Source of the DNA: Nitratireductor sp. GISD-1A_MAKvit
Lineage (GTDB): Bacteria; Pseudomonadota; Alphaproteobacteria; Rhizobiales; Rhizobiaceae
Assembly: GCF_040819555.1 (NCBI RefSeq)
Contig: NZ_CP161920.1
Location: 571,501 to 635,500 of the forward strand
Reading direction: 5' to 3'
DNA length: 64,000 nucleotides
This document shows, piece after piece, positions 27,758 to 39,331 of the stretch. The position numbers were made by a program, and so were the translations under genes. Within the stretch, counting starts at the first letter, position 1. Every line of letters starts with the position of its first letter. The notes under the pieces are model-generated. The model saw nothing but the letters and a program-made list of their open reading frames with translations, did not search any database and was not told where the DNA came from.

Positions 27758-29504
27758 CTATCCGCCGCCGTTGATGGCATGTGTCCTGCGGAACTGCCAG
27801 CGGATCTCTGGATGCTCGGAAGCGGTGGTGTGAAGCACGATCTGGCGGCTTCTGCGGGGGCCGCCAAGGCCTGCAAAGAAGATCGATTCTTCGACAACCG
27901 GCACGAGGTCATCCACGGTGAAGAGCCAGGTATCGGTGGCCTCTCCCGCCAGAATGTGATGCCCTTCGGGATCCCGGTAGATGTCGATGTCGGGATGGAT
28001 GTGGAAGCGCACCGCCACCGCGTCTTCGCCCACCGCGGTGGAAGGTGAGCCGTCGGGCCGGCAGACGCGGTCCACCCCTTCCAGAAGGGCACCGTTTTCG
28101 GAAAGGGAAAGGCTGCGCTCGTGAACCAGACCGAAACGCGGGACATAGCCATCATGGCTTGCGGTGAAGCGATGAATGCCGGCGGCATCATCGCGCCGGC
28201 ACTCGACGTTTCGGGGGCCGGCCACCAGCGGTGTGCCGATCAGGTCGCTCCATTTCGAGGACAGGCTGAAACGGGCCCTGTGAAGTGTCGTTCACCGTTA
28301 TGGTGGAATGGGCGGCTGTGGTGCGGGCGAGCGGGCGATAGCTTTCGTCGCCATAATTGTCGACCCCGCTGTTGACCACGAACTGATGCCGGCCCGAGGA
28401 CATCTCGAACGACAGGCAACCGGCATGGGCAAGATGTGAGAGGTCGGGCGCTGGTGGCGGAGCCGTGTCGGCAATCACGGTGGTTGCGCCCAGGGCGAGC
28501 CGTTCATACCCCGAATGTGGTGTGTGCAGCAGAGGCGCACCACCGGTATCGTCGTAGCGCAGGATCGCTGCCACACTGTCGTGCTGGGTGACGCCCATGC
28601 CATTGAAGCGCGCCACGGACCCATCGCGATGCCGGAAGAAGCGCAGCGCCGGCAACATGCGCTCGACGGCATCGATGAGGGCCTGCGGGGGCTGCTCCGC
28701 CTGATTGGTGTAGGTTTGCCTGAGTGGCAGAAGGTCGGTCAGAAGCTCCATTATGGCGCGCGGATTGCGCGAGACATGGCCGCCATCGGCAAGGATCTGC
28801 CGCTCCAGCTCGTGGGCGAGGTTTCGGCTTGCGGCCTTGACCGCCGTTGCCGGGGCGGGCAGCGATAAAGCGCAGAATGCAAGAGCGACGCGCGCGCGCA
28901 GACGGTCCTCTCCCTCCGGCATTTCAGGAGCAACGGTGCGCAGATACCGCATCTGCACGGCGAGCATTTTCAGAAACTGGCGGTAGAAAGGGAGGTCGGC
29001 GCCCTGAAGAACAACCGAGGAATGCTGCAGCCAGGCGATCAGCCTTCTGGCGGTGACCGCCGCATCCCAGGGTGCCCCGGACACGCGCTTGCCATACAAA
29101 GTGATCCACTCTTCCACCAGCGCGCGGGCATTGGCCGAGGCGAGATCGCTCTGGGCGGCGCGCATGTGGCGAAGCCAGCGGAAACCGTGCAGGGCTTCCT
29201 GCCATGGGCGGTCGCTGACGGAGACGCGAAAGGGAGACTGGCCGCGCGTCTCGACGAGCTGGCCGGCAAGCAGGAACTGGCCGTGATAGATGTCACGCGC
29301 GACCTGCGGATCGGCAATGCGCAGATCCGGCGGGGCGATGAGGATACGTTCGGGCGTGCGGCCGGAATAGCGCCAGCGATAGGAAGGGCCGGCGCGCAGC
29401 CGACGCTTCAGGCGCGTCCATGCCTGCCGCGCAACAAGACCCCACAGCTGGTGGGAGGAATGTTCCCGTGCCTGACCCAATGATCGACTTTTTCTTCCGT
29501 TCAC
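27758..29504 (-). CDS. Heparinase II/III family protein (frame broken by one extra base)
   Basis: Polysaccharide-lyase-like protein found next to rsmB and purH in Rhizobiales. The N-terminal alpha-toroid (FRWLRHMRAAQSD, GHVSRNPRAIMELLTDLL) and the C-terminal beta-sandwich (ARTTAAHSTITVNDTS) are recognisable. The frame breaks at GGGCCC (28273-28278); deleting one base joins NDTSQ to ARFSLSSKWSDLIG and gives about 581 residues. A GTG start at 29504 is used. No signal peptide is visible. The sugar substrate is unknown. Confidence 0.85.
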
Positions 29505-29584
29505 CCAAAATCAGGAGAGACTCTAGATGATTCAAGGATTTATGCGAAGTTGAAATATTTCAGGCCATGATGATGGGCCGCCCT

Positions 29585-30970
29585 TCAGCGCCCGCGCACG
29601 AGCCGCGCGGCGAAAAAGCCATCCAGCCCCTGTGTGAGTGCGGCTTCGCCGAAACTGTCGGCGGGCGTGGTGCGCAGGTACCCCTCGGGCGTGACGAAGG
29701 GGGCGATGCCCGCCAGCTCGTCGGGTTGGATGGGATCGAGCGCCACGTCCGGCGTTTCGGCAAGGAAAGCTTCGAGCATCGTCTCGCCTTCGGCGGGATC
29801 GAGCGAGCAGTTGGAAAAGACAACCCTGCCCCCCGGTTTGACCAGCGTCACGGCATGGTCGAGCAGGGCACGCTGCAGGGCGGCAAGCTTCCCGATGTCT
29901 TCGGGTGTCTTTGTCCATGGCACATCCGGGTGTCGGCGCACCGTGCCGGTGGAGGAGCAGGGCGCATCGATGAGAATGGCATCGAACGGGGTTTCGGGCT
30001 CGAATTTGCGAATGTCGGATTCGACAATCTGCGCTTCCAGGCGAAGCCGCTTCAGGTTCTCGGCAAGGCGTTTCAGCCGGCTTTTCGAAAGGTCGACTGC
30101 GGTGATGTCTGCGCCGGCATGAACGAGCTGCGCCGTTTTGCCGCCGGGGGCGGCGCAGAGGTCTGCTACACGTGCACCGGCGATGTCGCCGAGGAGTTTT
30201 GCCGGCAGGCTGGCGGCTGCGTCCTGCACCCACCATGCGCCTTCCTCGAAGCCGGGCAGCGTGTCGACGCCGGCTTCAAGCTTTGCAATGCGCACCGAGC
30301 CCGTGGGCAGGACGATGCCGCCCAGGGCGTCGGCCCAGTGTTGCGGATCGTCCCTGACGGTGAAGTCCACCGGCGGTTCAAGCCGGTGCATGGCGAGTAT
30401 GGCGGCGGTCTTTTCCGCGCCATAGGCGGCTTCAAGCCGCTCGGCGAACCAGTCCGGCGCCTCGCGTGTCTGTGCTAGCGCGGCGGGGAGCGCGCGTGCC
30501 TTCACACGGATCAGATTGCGCAGCACGCCATTGACGAGGCCGGCAAAGCGGGCAAGGCGCGGGTCGCTTTTCGCTTGGGTTACGGCGAGGTCGACGGCGG
30601 CGCTGTCGGGGACATCGAGAAACAGGATCTGCGCCGCCGCGACGTGCAATGCGTGAGAAAGCGTCCGGGCATTGGCGGGAAGCGGGCGCTCCAGACGGCG
30701 GGCAAGCAGGGCCTCGATCGTGCTGCGATGGCGCAGCGCGGTCATCAAAATGGCGCGGACAAGTGACCGGTCGCGCGCATCGAGCGCGCGGAAGCCGGGC
30801 TGGCCATTGGCGGGATCGGTGAGCCCGTCGAGCGAGGCATGGGCATCCACAACGGCGGCGAGCAGCTTTGTGGCCACGCGACGGGTTTCAAGACCGGGTT
30901 TGTCGAGGGGCTCGGGGCTGGGGCGGTTCTTGCCGGTGGCGCGGCGCGCGGTCGGGCGGCTCACGACCAC
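29585..30970 (-). CDS. rsmB: 16S rRNA (cytosine-5)-methyltransferase RsmB family
   Basis: SAM-dependent RNA methyltransferase, 461 residues. The N-terminal NusB-like domain is followed by the methyltransferase core with [15 protein letters not shown] (SAM site) and the two catalytic cysteines in [15 protein letters not shown] and [13 protein letters not shown]. Its start overlaps the htpX stop by ten bases, so the two are cotranscribed. The heparinase gene follows on the same strand after 80 bases. Confidence 0.93.
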   Translation of the reverse strand: MVVSRPTARRATGKNRPSPEPLDKPGLETRRVATKLLAAVVDAHASLDGLTDPANGQPGFRALDARDRSLVRAILMTALRHRSTIEALLARRLERPLPANARTLSHALHVAAAQILFLDVPDSAAVDLAVTQAKSDPRLARFAGLVNGVLRNLIRVKARALPAALAQTREAPDWFAERLEAAYGAEKTAAILAMHRLEPPVDFTVRDDPQHWADALGGIVLPTGSVRIAKLEAGVDTLPGFEEGAWWVQDAAASLPAKLLGDIAGARVADLCAAPGGKTAQLVHAGADITAVDLSKSRLKRLAENLKRLRLEAQIVESDIRKFEPETPFDAILIDAPCSSTGTVRRHPDVPWTKTPEDIGKLAALQRALLDHAVTLVKPGGRVVFSNCSLDPAEGETMLEAFLAETPDVALDPIQPDELAGIAPFVTPEGYLRTTPADSFGEAALTQGLDGFFAARLVRGR

Positions 30971-31947
30971 GGGCCTTTTCGCACCTTGGCGTCACGGCCC
31001 CAGCGGGGCTCGGATTTCGGCTGCGGCCGGCGCTCGGTCGCTTCGGTTCGCGCTCCCCACGGACCGTGGCTTTCCTCGCGAGGCTGCGGTTCCGGCGTGG
31101 CGCGCATTTCTCCGGCCATCGCCTGAAGCGCGGCGATGCGGTTGTCCGTGTCCGGATGGGTGGAAAACAGGTTGTCCATGCGCTCGCCCGACAGCGGGTT
31201 GATGATGAACATGTGCGCGGTGGCCGGATTGCGCTCGGCATTCTGATTGACCACCTGCTTTGCGCGCCTTGCGATCTTGTCGAGCGCGGAGGCAAGCCAA
31301 AGCGGGTTGCCGCAGATCTCCGCGCCGCGCCGGTCTGCCGAGTATTCCCGGGTGCGGCTGATGGCCATCTGCACCATCATGGCCGCGAATGGTGCGACGA
31401 TCATCGCCACGAGAATGCCGATGAAGCCGAATGGGTTGTTGTTGTCGCGGTTGCCACCGAAGAAAAAGGCGAAATTGCCGAGCATGGAAATCGCGCCGGC
31501 GAGTGTTGCGGTGATCGTCATGGTGAGCGTGTCGCGGTTCTGCACATGGGCAAGCTCATGCGCCATGACGCCGGCCACTTCCTCATAGCTCAGCCGGTCG
31601 AGCAGACCGGTGGTGGCGGCCACCGCTGCGTTCTGCGGATTGCGGCCTGTGGCGAAGGCGTTGGGCTGGTCATTCTGAATGAGATAGACGCGCGGCATGG
31701 GAAGGCCGGCGCGGGCGGCCAGATCGCGCACGATGCCATAATATTCCGGCGCGTTGCGTTCATCCACCTCGACGGCGTTGTGCATCCGCAGCACCATCTT
31801 GTCGGCATTCCAGTAGCTGAACAGATTCATGGCCGCGGCGATCAGGAAGGCGATCATCATGCCGCCGGTGCCCCCGATCATATAGCCCACGCCCATGAAC
31901 AAGGCCGTCATGAGGGCCAAGAGCATTGCGGTGCGTATCGTGTTCAT
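30961..31947 (-). CDS. htpX: Membrane zinc protease HtpX
   Basis: Stress-linked inner-membrane metalloprotease that degrades misfolded membrane proteins. Two N-terminal helices ([20 protein letters not shown] and [13 protein letters not shown]), the zinc motif HELAH and a further Glu in SADRRGAEI are present. About 328 residues, with a Pro/Arg-rich tail beyond the usual end. The start at 31947 is the canonical MNTIRTA; upstream codons lack support. Confidence 0.95.
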   Translation of the reverse strand: MNTIRTAMLLALMTALFMGVGYMIGGTGGMMIAFLIAAAMNLFSYWNADKMVLRMHNAVEVDERNAPEYYGIVRDLAARAGLPMPRVYLIQNDQPNAFATGRNPQNAAVAATTGLLDRLSYEEVAGVMAHELAHVQNRDTLTMTITATLAGAISMLGNFAFFFGGNRDNNNPFGFIGILVAMIVAPFAAMMVQMAISRTREYSADRRGAEICGNPLWLASALDKIARRAKQVVNQNAERNPATAHMFIINPLSGERMDNLFSTHPDTDNRIAALQAMAGEMRATPEPQPREESHGPWGARTEATERRPQPKSEPRWGRDAKVRKGPWS

Positions 31948-32068
31948 CGTCGTCTCAAGCTCCAGAATGAGGCAGCGCCGGCGTTTTCCACGGCGCGACC
32001 GATCGCTTATATGATGGGTAACGCGGTTCGTGTATTCAATATTTCTGCGTTTTCGAGAGGAATTTGCC

Positions 32069-32275
32069 GTGACAGACGAGATGGACAGACAGGAAGACAC
32101 GCCGGCAAGGGCACTCTCGCCGGCAGCCAGACGGGCATTGGCGGAGGCCGAAGCAAGGCGCAGGGCCCACGAGGCCAAGGCCGCCAAGGCCCCCAGGGAA
32201 CTCGGTGGACGTGGTGGACACGACCCCGCCCGCTACGGGGACTGGGAAGTGAAGGGCATCGCCACCGATTTCTGA
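32069..32275 (+). CDS. DUF1674 protein, SDHAF4-type succinate dehydrogenase assembly factor
   Basis: A 68-residue protein whose C-terminus, [19 protein letters not shown], is the diagnostic DUF1674 motif shared with mitochondrial SDHAF4/Sdh8, which helps assemble flavinylated SdhA. The first half is a charged, Ala-rich helix. GTG 32069 is preferred for its GAGAGG ribosome site; ATG 32081 is possible. In Rhizobiales it lies next to htpX and rsmB, far from the sdh operon whose end is at the window start. Confidence 0.88.
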   Translation: MTDEMDRQEDTPARALSPAARRALAEAEARRRAHEAKAAKAPRELGGRGGHDPARYGDWEVKGIATDF

Positions 32276-32317
32276 TACCGGGTTGCATAGAATGACGTTG
32301 AGGAATATATTCCTTTA

Positions 32318-32773
32318 ATGCCCATTCTGCACCCCAAACCGATTGCTGCACTCGTGCTTGCCATTCTGCTAAGCGCTCAGCCTGTCGCCTTTGCCGCCCG
32401 AAGAGAGATGATCTCCGGACCGGTGGAAGCGCGCGTCGTCCGGGTGATCGACGGCGACACGTTTGTTGCCGAGGCGCATGTCTGGCCAGGTCAGCGCATC
32501 ACTGTCAGCGTGCGTATTCGCGGCGTCGATGCGCCCGAAATGCGCAGCCGCTGTGCGGCCGAAAAAGCGGCAGCACGCAAGGCGCGTGCGGTGCTCGACC
32601 GTCTGCTGGCGGAAGGATCCGTGTGGATCAGCGACATCAGCGGTGGGAAATATTACGGGCGCGTGCTTGCCGATGTGACGACGGAGCCGGGCGGGGATGT
32701 GGCTTCGCGCCTGCTCGATGCCCGGCTGGTTGCGGCCTATGGCGGTGGGCGGCGCGTTTCGTTTGTGTGTTGA
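32318..32773 (+). CDS. Thermonuclease (SNase-like) family protein, exported
   Basis: A 151-residue nuclease-fold protein with an N-terminal signal peptide (MPILHPKPIAALVLAILL ... AFAA). SNase landmarks are VIDGDTF, IRGVDAPE and YYGRVLADV. The length fits a single OB-fold domain. It lies 42 bases after the SDHAF4 gene on the same strand. Whether all catalytic arginines are present was not resolved: RIRGVDAPEM supplies one, YGRVL the second. Confidence 0.85.
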   Translation: MPILHPKPIAALVLAILLSAQPVAFAARREMISGPVEARVVRVIDGDTFVAEAHVWPGQRITVSVRIRGVDAPEMRSRCAAEKAAARKARAVLDRLLAEGSVWISDISGGKYYGRVLADVTTEPGGDVASRLLDARLVAAYGGGRRVSFVC

Positions 32774-32805
32774 GGGTGGCGTGATTTTCTGATGCGTCGG
32801 CGCTC

Positions 32806-32850
32806 GCCCCTCATCCTCACCTTCTCCCCGTGCACGGGGAGAAGGGGCTT
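32806..32850. repeat. REP-like palindromic element, copy 1
   Basis: CTCATCCTCAC followed by a perfect 24-base palindrome (32821-32844, arms CTTCTCCCCGTG/CACGGGGAGAAG) and GGGGCT. The same core recurs at 32971-33019 in opposite orientation and at 41084-41130. Copies like this are common between genes in Rhizobiales. Confidence 0.75.
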
Positions 32851-32970
32851 TAAAGTCAGTGCCTTCCCATTGGATAGCCCTGTGTCACCCGGTGCACAAA
32901 GGACGTGATGCAACGTTGGGCTGACCGAAAGCCGGATTTCCGTTTTTGGGTCCGATGCTCGAGATTGGCG

Positions 32971-33019
32971 TCCTTCTCCCCGCAGGCCGGGAGAAGGTCC
33001 CGGCAGGGGGATGAGGGGC
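32971..33019. repeat. REP-like palindromic element, copy 2 (inverted)
   Basis: CTTCTCCCCGCAGGCCGGGAG followed by AAGGTCCCGGCAGGGGGATGAGGGGC. The GATGAGGGGC end is the reverse of the CCCTCATC start of copy 1, so the two copies face each other across about 120 bases that contain no supported gene (32851-32970). Confidence 0.7.
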
Positions 33020-33053
33020 CAGTGCTTTCTTTTCAAACACGCAACCCGCGCTC

Positions 33054-33085
33054 AAAAACAAAAGGCCGTTCCCGAAGGAACGGCC
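33054..33085 (-). terminator. Rho-independent terminator of the small ORF / acs transcript
   Basis: Read on the minus strand, GGCCGTTCC-TTCG-GGAACGGCC (33085-33064) is a perfect 9-bp stem with a TTCG tetraloop followed by TTTTGTTTTT. It ends transcripts coming from acs and the 22-codon ORF. Confidence 0.92.
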
Positions 33086-33153
33086 CCGTGTTTTCGAATT
33101 CTCACGCGGTCATGGCTGGTCTGCGGTGGCAGTCCATCCGCGCTTCATGCGCT

Positions 33154-33222
33154 TCAGCGGGAAGACTGCTCCCCGCGAAGGCAATCCATCGAGACCACGC
33201 TTGAACGGAAATCACTCGACAT
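33154..33222 (-). CDS. Candidate 22-residue small protein with maximal Shine-Dalgarno
   Basis: An ORF of 22 codons (starts MSSDFRSSVVSMDC, ends GEQSSR) between the acs stop and a strong terminator. Its ribosome site, GAAAGGAGGTGATCC with a seven-base spacer from GGAGG to ATG, is complementary to the whole 3' tail of 16S rRNA, far beyond what ordinary genes use. The peptide is not recognised. It contains one Cys and no membrane segment. It may be a real small protein, a leader peptide, or part of a ribosome-binding small RNA; translation is supported only by the SD and position. Confidence 0.55.
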   Translation of the reverse strand: MSSDFRSSVVSMDCLRGEQSSR

Positions 33223-33238
33223 TGGATCACCTCCTTTC
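33223..33238 (-). promoter_or_regulatory. Full-length Shine-Dalgarno sequence
   Basis: The plus strand reads TGGATCACCTCCTTTC, which is identical to the usual 3' end of alphaproteobacterial 16S rRNA; the minus-strand transcript therefore carries its 16-nt perfect complement. No other 16S sequence adjoins it, so it is not an rRNA fragment. Confidence 0.75.
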
Positions 33239-33302
33239 GGTTCGTTGACGACACCACCAATGTGGAGGCGATGACGCCGTCCTGCAAGAGGCAAGCTGGA
33301 AA

Positions 33303-33323
33303 CGCCGCGCTGGCCGCGCGGCG
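33303..33323 (-). promoter_or_regulatory. GC-rich hairpin after acs
   Basis: CGCCGCGC and GCGCGGCG form an 8-bp stem around TGGCC, 12 bases after the acs stop. It lacks a T-run, so it is a weak terminator or a processing/stability hairpin separating acs from the small downstream ORF. Confidence 0.45.
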
Positions 33324-33334
33324 CTCCGGGATCC

Positions 33335-35290
<1,956 letters not shown>

Positions 35291-35446
35291 TTTTCCTCCT
35301 CCGGATATGCGCTTGCTGGGACTGGAACTGCGCGTTCGCACGCAGGGGCCGCTAGCTCGCGCGCATTATTACCATTCTGCCTTCAGCTACAACATTAGAC
35401 ATTTGGTGGCAGGGGATGAGACAGGGAAAATGCATGTGCCAGGCGC

Positions 35447-35507
35447 GTTAGCACCGATGTTGGGCGGCTGCTAACAAATTGTATTTGCACGATAAATTTA
35501 CGCAAAT
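35447..35507. promoter_or_regulatory. Two inverted repeats between acs and usg
   Basis: GTTAGCA (35447-35453) with TGCTAAC (35469-35475), and ATTTGC (35483-35488) with GCAAAT (35502-35507). Both are perfect and sit in an AT-rich stretch between divergent genes. TTTGC/GCAAA half-sites recall operators of short-chain acyl-CoA-responsive regulators, but the identity of a binding protein is not shown by the sequence. Confidence 0.45.
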
Positions 35508-35586
35508 GTGACCGTGATCGGCTGGACGAAAAAACACTTTAGCCGCACAATTTTCCAATCCGGAACATGATTCGGAAAGGAAGCAG

Positions 35587-35859
35587 ATGCAACAAACGGG
35601 CGAAATGGAGCTGATGCTCCGGGGCTATGGGCTGACTACGGCGGAGTTTCTTTATCACCTGCCTGATCACCCCACCATTCTGCAGAGTTTTCTTTGGCAG
35701 CACTATGACACTGCGCCTGAGTTTCCGGCGCTATACCGCTTCATCGATTTCTGGAACGAGTCCCTCGATGGCCCGCTCCACTCGGTTACCTACACGCACC
35801 GCAAGCTGATTTCGCCCAGCGAATGGCGCAGCGTGGCCGGAGAGCTTGTTCTGCACTGA
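35587..35859 (+). CDS. usg: Usg family protein
   Basis: A 90-residue conserved alphaproteobacterial protein of unknown function. Recognised by LRGYGLTTAEFLYHLPDHP and the C-terminal HRKLISPSEWRSVAGEL. Usg was first noted upstream of trpF in Caulobacter; here it stands between acs and yggS, with GGAAAGGAAG as ribosome site. Confidence 0.88.
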   Translation: MQQTGEMELMLRGYGLTTAEFLYHLPDHPTILQSFLWQHYDTAPEFPALYRFIDFWNESLDGPLHSVTYTHRKLISPSEWRSVAGELVLH

Positions 35860-35880
35860 TGCCTGTTGGGGCATGGCGCA

Positions 35881-36544
35881 TCAGCGTGCGCCGAAGATCG
35901 CGGATCCGACGCGCACGCTGGTCGCTCCGAAGGCAATGGCTGTCTCGTAATCGCCTGACATGCCCATCGAGCATTTTTCTACGCCGGCTTCGGCCGCGAG
36001 CTTCTTCAGAAGCGCAAAATGCGGGCCGGGGTTTTCGTCGAGCGGCGGAATGCACATCAGCCCTTCGATGGCGAGGCCATATTCCTCGCGGCAATGCCTG
36101 ACGAAGGTGACGGCCTGACGCGGGTCGATGCCGGCTTTCTGTTCTTCAAGGCCGGTGTTGACCTGGACATAAAGACGCGGGTGCCGATCCTGCTTTTTCA
36201 TCTCTGTCGAAAGTGCCCGGGCGATCTTTTCCCGGTCGACGCTCTCGATCACATCGAACAGGGCGACGGCATCGGCGGCCTTGTTGGACTGCAGCGGGGC
36301 CGATGAGGCGCAGCTCGGTATCGGGGAAGGCTTCCTTCAGCGCGGGCCATTTGCCCTGGGCTTCCTGGACGCGGTTTTCGCCGAACACACGCTGGCCCGC
36401 CTCGATGACCGGGCGGATCTGATCTGCATCGAACGTCTTGGAAACGGCGACCAGCGTGACGGGCTCGCCTGAGCGTCCGGCAGCTTTTTCCGCGGCTGCG
36501 ATCTTTGCTTTGACATCCTGCAGGTTCTCGACGGCGTGGCTCAT
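35881..36544 (-). CDS. yggS: YggS family pyridoxal phosphate homeostasis protein (frame broken by one extra base)
   Basis: PLP-binding protein that controls vitamin B6 pools (PLPHP/PROSC). The N-terminal piece starts MSHAVENLQDVKAKIAAAEK and has the PLP-lysine motif LVAVSKTFD and FGENRVQEAQGKW; the C-terminal piece has LYVQVNTGLEEQKAG, GLMCIPP and CSMGMSGDYETAI. The frame breaks at GGCCCC read on the minus strand (36296-36301): one base less gives the conserved IGPLQSNKA and about 220 residues. It diverges from leuS. Confidence 0.88.
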
Positions 36545-36655
36545 CGGTTCGCTGATCCCTCTTCCAAAAAAGCCTCTTGGAGTTGACGCTTCGGCGAAAC
36601 CATGGTGAAGGTCCGCTAACATCATTTCCGCTTCTTATCTTGTGAAAATCCGGCC

Positions 36656-39285
36656 ATGGCAACCGAACGTTACAATCCCCGTGTCGCAGAACCCCGTTGG
36701 CAGAAAGCCTGGGACGAGGCAAAGCTGTTCGAGGCCAGCAATGACGACGGGCGGCCGAAATACTACGTGCTCGAGATGTTTCCCTATCCGTCCGGGCGCA
36801 TTCACATCGGTCACACGCGCAATTATACGATGGGCGACGTGGTGGCGCGCTACAAGCGCGCCAGGGGCTACAATGTTCTGCACCCGATGGGCTGGGACGC
36901 CTTCGGCATGCCGGCGGAAAACGCGGCGATGCAGAACAAGGTGCACCCCAAGGAGTGGACCTATCAGAACATCGCGGTGATGCGCGATCAGCTGAAGACC
37001 TTCGGCCTGTCGCTCGACTGGAGCCGCGAGTTCGCCACCTGCGACGTGGACTATTACCATCGCCAGCAGATGCTGTTTGTCGACTTCTTCGAGAAGGGGC
37101 TGGTGACGCGCAAGACCTCCAAGGTCAACTGGGACCCGGTGGATCAGACCGTGCTTGCCAATGAGCAGGTGATCGACGGTCGCGGCTGGCGCTCTGGCGC
37201 GGAAGTGGAGCAGCGCGAACTGGCGCAGTGGTTCTTCAAGATCACCGATTACGCGCAGGATCTGGTCGATGCCATCGACGATCTCGACCAGTGGCCGGAA
37301 AAGGTGCGCCTGATGCAGCGCAACTGGATCGGCCGTTCGGAAGGCATGCTGATCCGCTGGGCGCTGACGGAAGAGAGCGCGCCCGGGGGCACGAACGAGG
37401 GCACGAACGAGCTGGAGGTCTATACGACCCGGCCCGACACGCTGTTTGGTGCGTCCTTCATGGCGATTGCCGCCGATCATCCGCTGGCGAAGACGCTCGC
37501 CGCCGACAATGCGGAGCTTGCCGCATTCTGCGAAGAGTGCCGCCGCATGGGTACTTCGGCTGCGGCGCTGGAGACGGCTGAGAAGAAGGGTTTCGACACG
37601 GGCGTGCGCGTGCGCCATCCCTTCGATCCGGAATGGACTCTGCCGGTCTATGTCGCCAATTTCGTGCTGATGGATTATGGCACGGGCGCGATATTCGGCT
37701 GCCCTTCGGGCGATCAGCGCGACCTCGATTTCGCCAACAAATACGGTCTTCCGGTGACGCCGGTGGTGATGCCGGAGGGCGCGGATGCCGCGACCTTCCA
37801 GATCACCGAAGAGGGCCCTATACGGATGATGGCGTGATGATCAATTCGCGCTTCCTCGACGGCATGAAGCCGAAGGCGGCGTTCGAAGAGGTGGCAAAGC
37901 GCCTTTCCTCGGAGACGATCAATGGACGTCCGGTGGGCGAGCGCAAGGTGAATTTCCGCCTGCGCGACTGGGGTGTTTCGCGCCAGCGCTACTGGGGCTG
38001 TCCGATCCCGATGATCCACTGCGACGATTGCGGTGTGGTGCCGGTGCCGAAGGCCGACCTGCCGGTCAAGCTGCCCGACGACATCGATTTCGAAAAGCCG
38101 GGCAATCCGCTTGACCGCCATGCGACCTGGAAGCATGTGAAATGCCCGAAATGCGGCAGCGATGCGCGGCGTGAGACCGACACGATGGACACGTTTGTCG
38201 ACTCGTCCTGGTATTTCGCCCGCTTCACCGCACCGTGGGAGAACGACCCGACCGATCCGAAGGCCGCCAATGACTGGCTGCCGGTCGACCAGTATATCGG
38301 CGGCATCGAACATGCGATCCTGCACCTGCTCTATTCGCGTTTCTTCGCTCGCGCCATGAGCGCGACGGGGCATCTGGATGTGGCTGAGCCCTTCAAGGGC
38401 CTGTTCACGCAGGGCATGGTGGTGCACGAGACCTATCGCGCCGAAGATGGCAGGTGGCTGGCCCCGAACGAGGTGGAACTCTCCGGCTCGGGCGATGGCC
38501 GCAAGGCGGTGGAGATTGCGACGGGCAAGCCCGCAACCATCGGCTCGCTGGAAAAGATGTCGAAGTCGAAGAAGAACACGGTGAGCCCGGAGGACATCAT
38601 CGAGTCCTTCGGTGCCGATACGGCGCGCTGGTTCATGCTTTCGGATTCCCCGCCGGAGCGCGATGTGGAATGGACGGACGATGGCGCGACGGGTGCGCAC
38701 CGGTTCGTGCAGCGTGTGTGGCGCCTGGTGTCGGAAACCGCCGAGCATGTGCGCGGTGTGGCGCCAAAAGCGGCGCATGACGGCTCGGGGGTTGCGGCCT
38801 CCAAGGCGGCGCACAAGGCGCTGAAGGCCGTGGGTGAGGACATCGAGAAGCTGGCCTTCAACCGCGCGATTGCCCGCATTCACCAGCTCGTCAACGACCT
38901 TCAGGAGCCGCTCTCGGCGCTGGGTGGTGCCGATGATGCGGCCAGGGGCGCAGCGCGCGAGGCCGTCGATATCCTGATCCATCTGGTCGCGCCCTTCATG
39001 CCGCATCTGGCCGAAGAGTGCTGGTCAGCGATCGGCGGCGAGGGGATGGTGGCCGCCAGTGCCTGGCCGGAGTTCGATCCCGCACTTGTCGTGGACAATG
39101 AGATTGTTCTGCCGGTGCAGATCAACGGCAAGAAGCGTGGTGATTTGACAATTGCGCGCGACGCAGATCAATCTGCCGTCAAAGACGCGGTGCTCCAGCT
39201 GGACTTTGTCCAGAAGGCGCTAAACGGTTCTGAGCCGCGCAAGGTGATTGTCGTTCCGCAGCGCATCGTCAACATTGTTGCATGA
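36656..39285 (+). CDS. leuS: Leucyl-tRNA synthetase (frame broken)
   Basis: Class I aminoacyl-tRNA synthetase charging tRNA-Leu. The HIGH motif is in [13 protein letters not shown], the editing domain has [13 protein letters not shown], and KMSKS is in [16 protein letters not shown]. The frame changes at AGGGCCCT (37812-37819), from ITEE to [15 protein letters not shown]. Total length is 3n+2, so either two extra bases (true AGGCCT, reading EEAYTDDG) or one missing base explains it. An intact gene would encode about 875 residues, the normal size. LeuS is essential, so the break is presumably not real. Confidence 0.93.
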
Positions 39286-39331
39286 TGCTGCGGGACCCGG
39301 ATTGATGCTGTTTGCAAAGCAGGGGGAAAGC

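Noticed and set aside
33223..33238. A fragment of 16S rRNA 3' end on the plus strand
   Set aside because: Only 16 bases match and no further 16S sequence precedes them; the SD role before an ORF on the other strand explains the match better.
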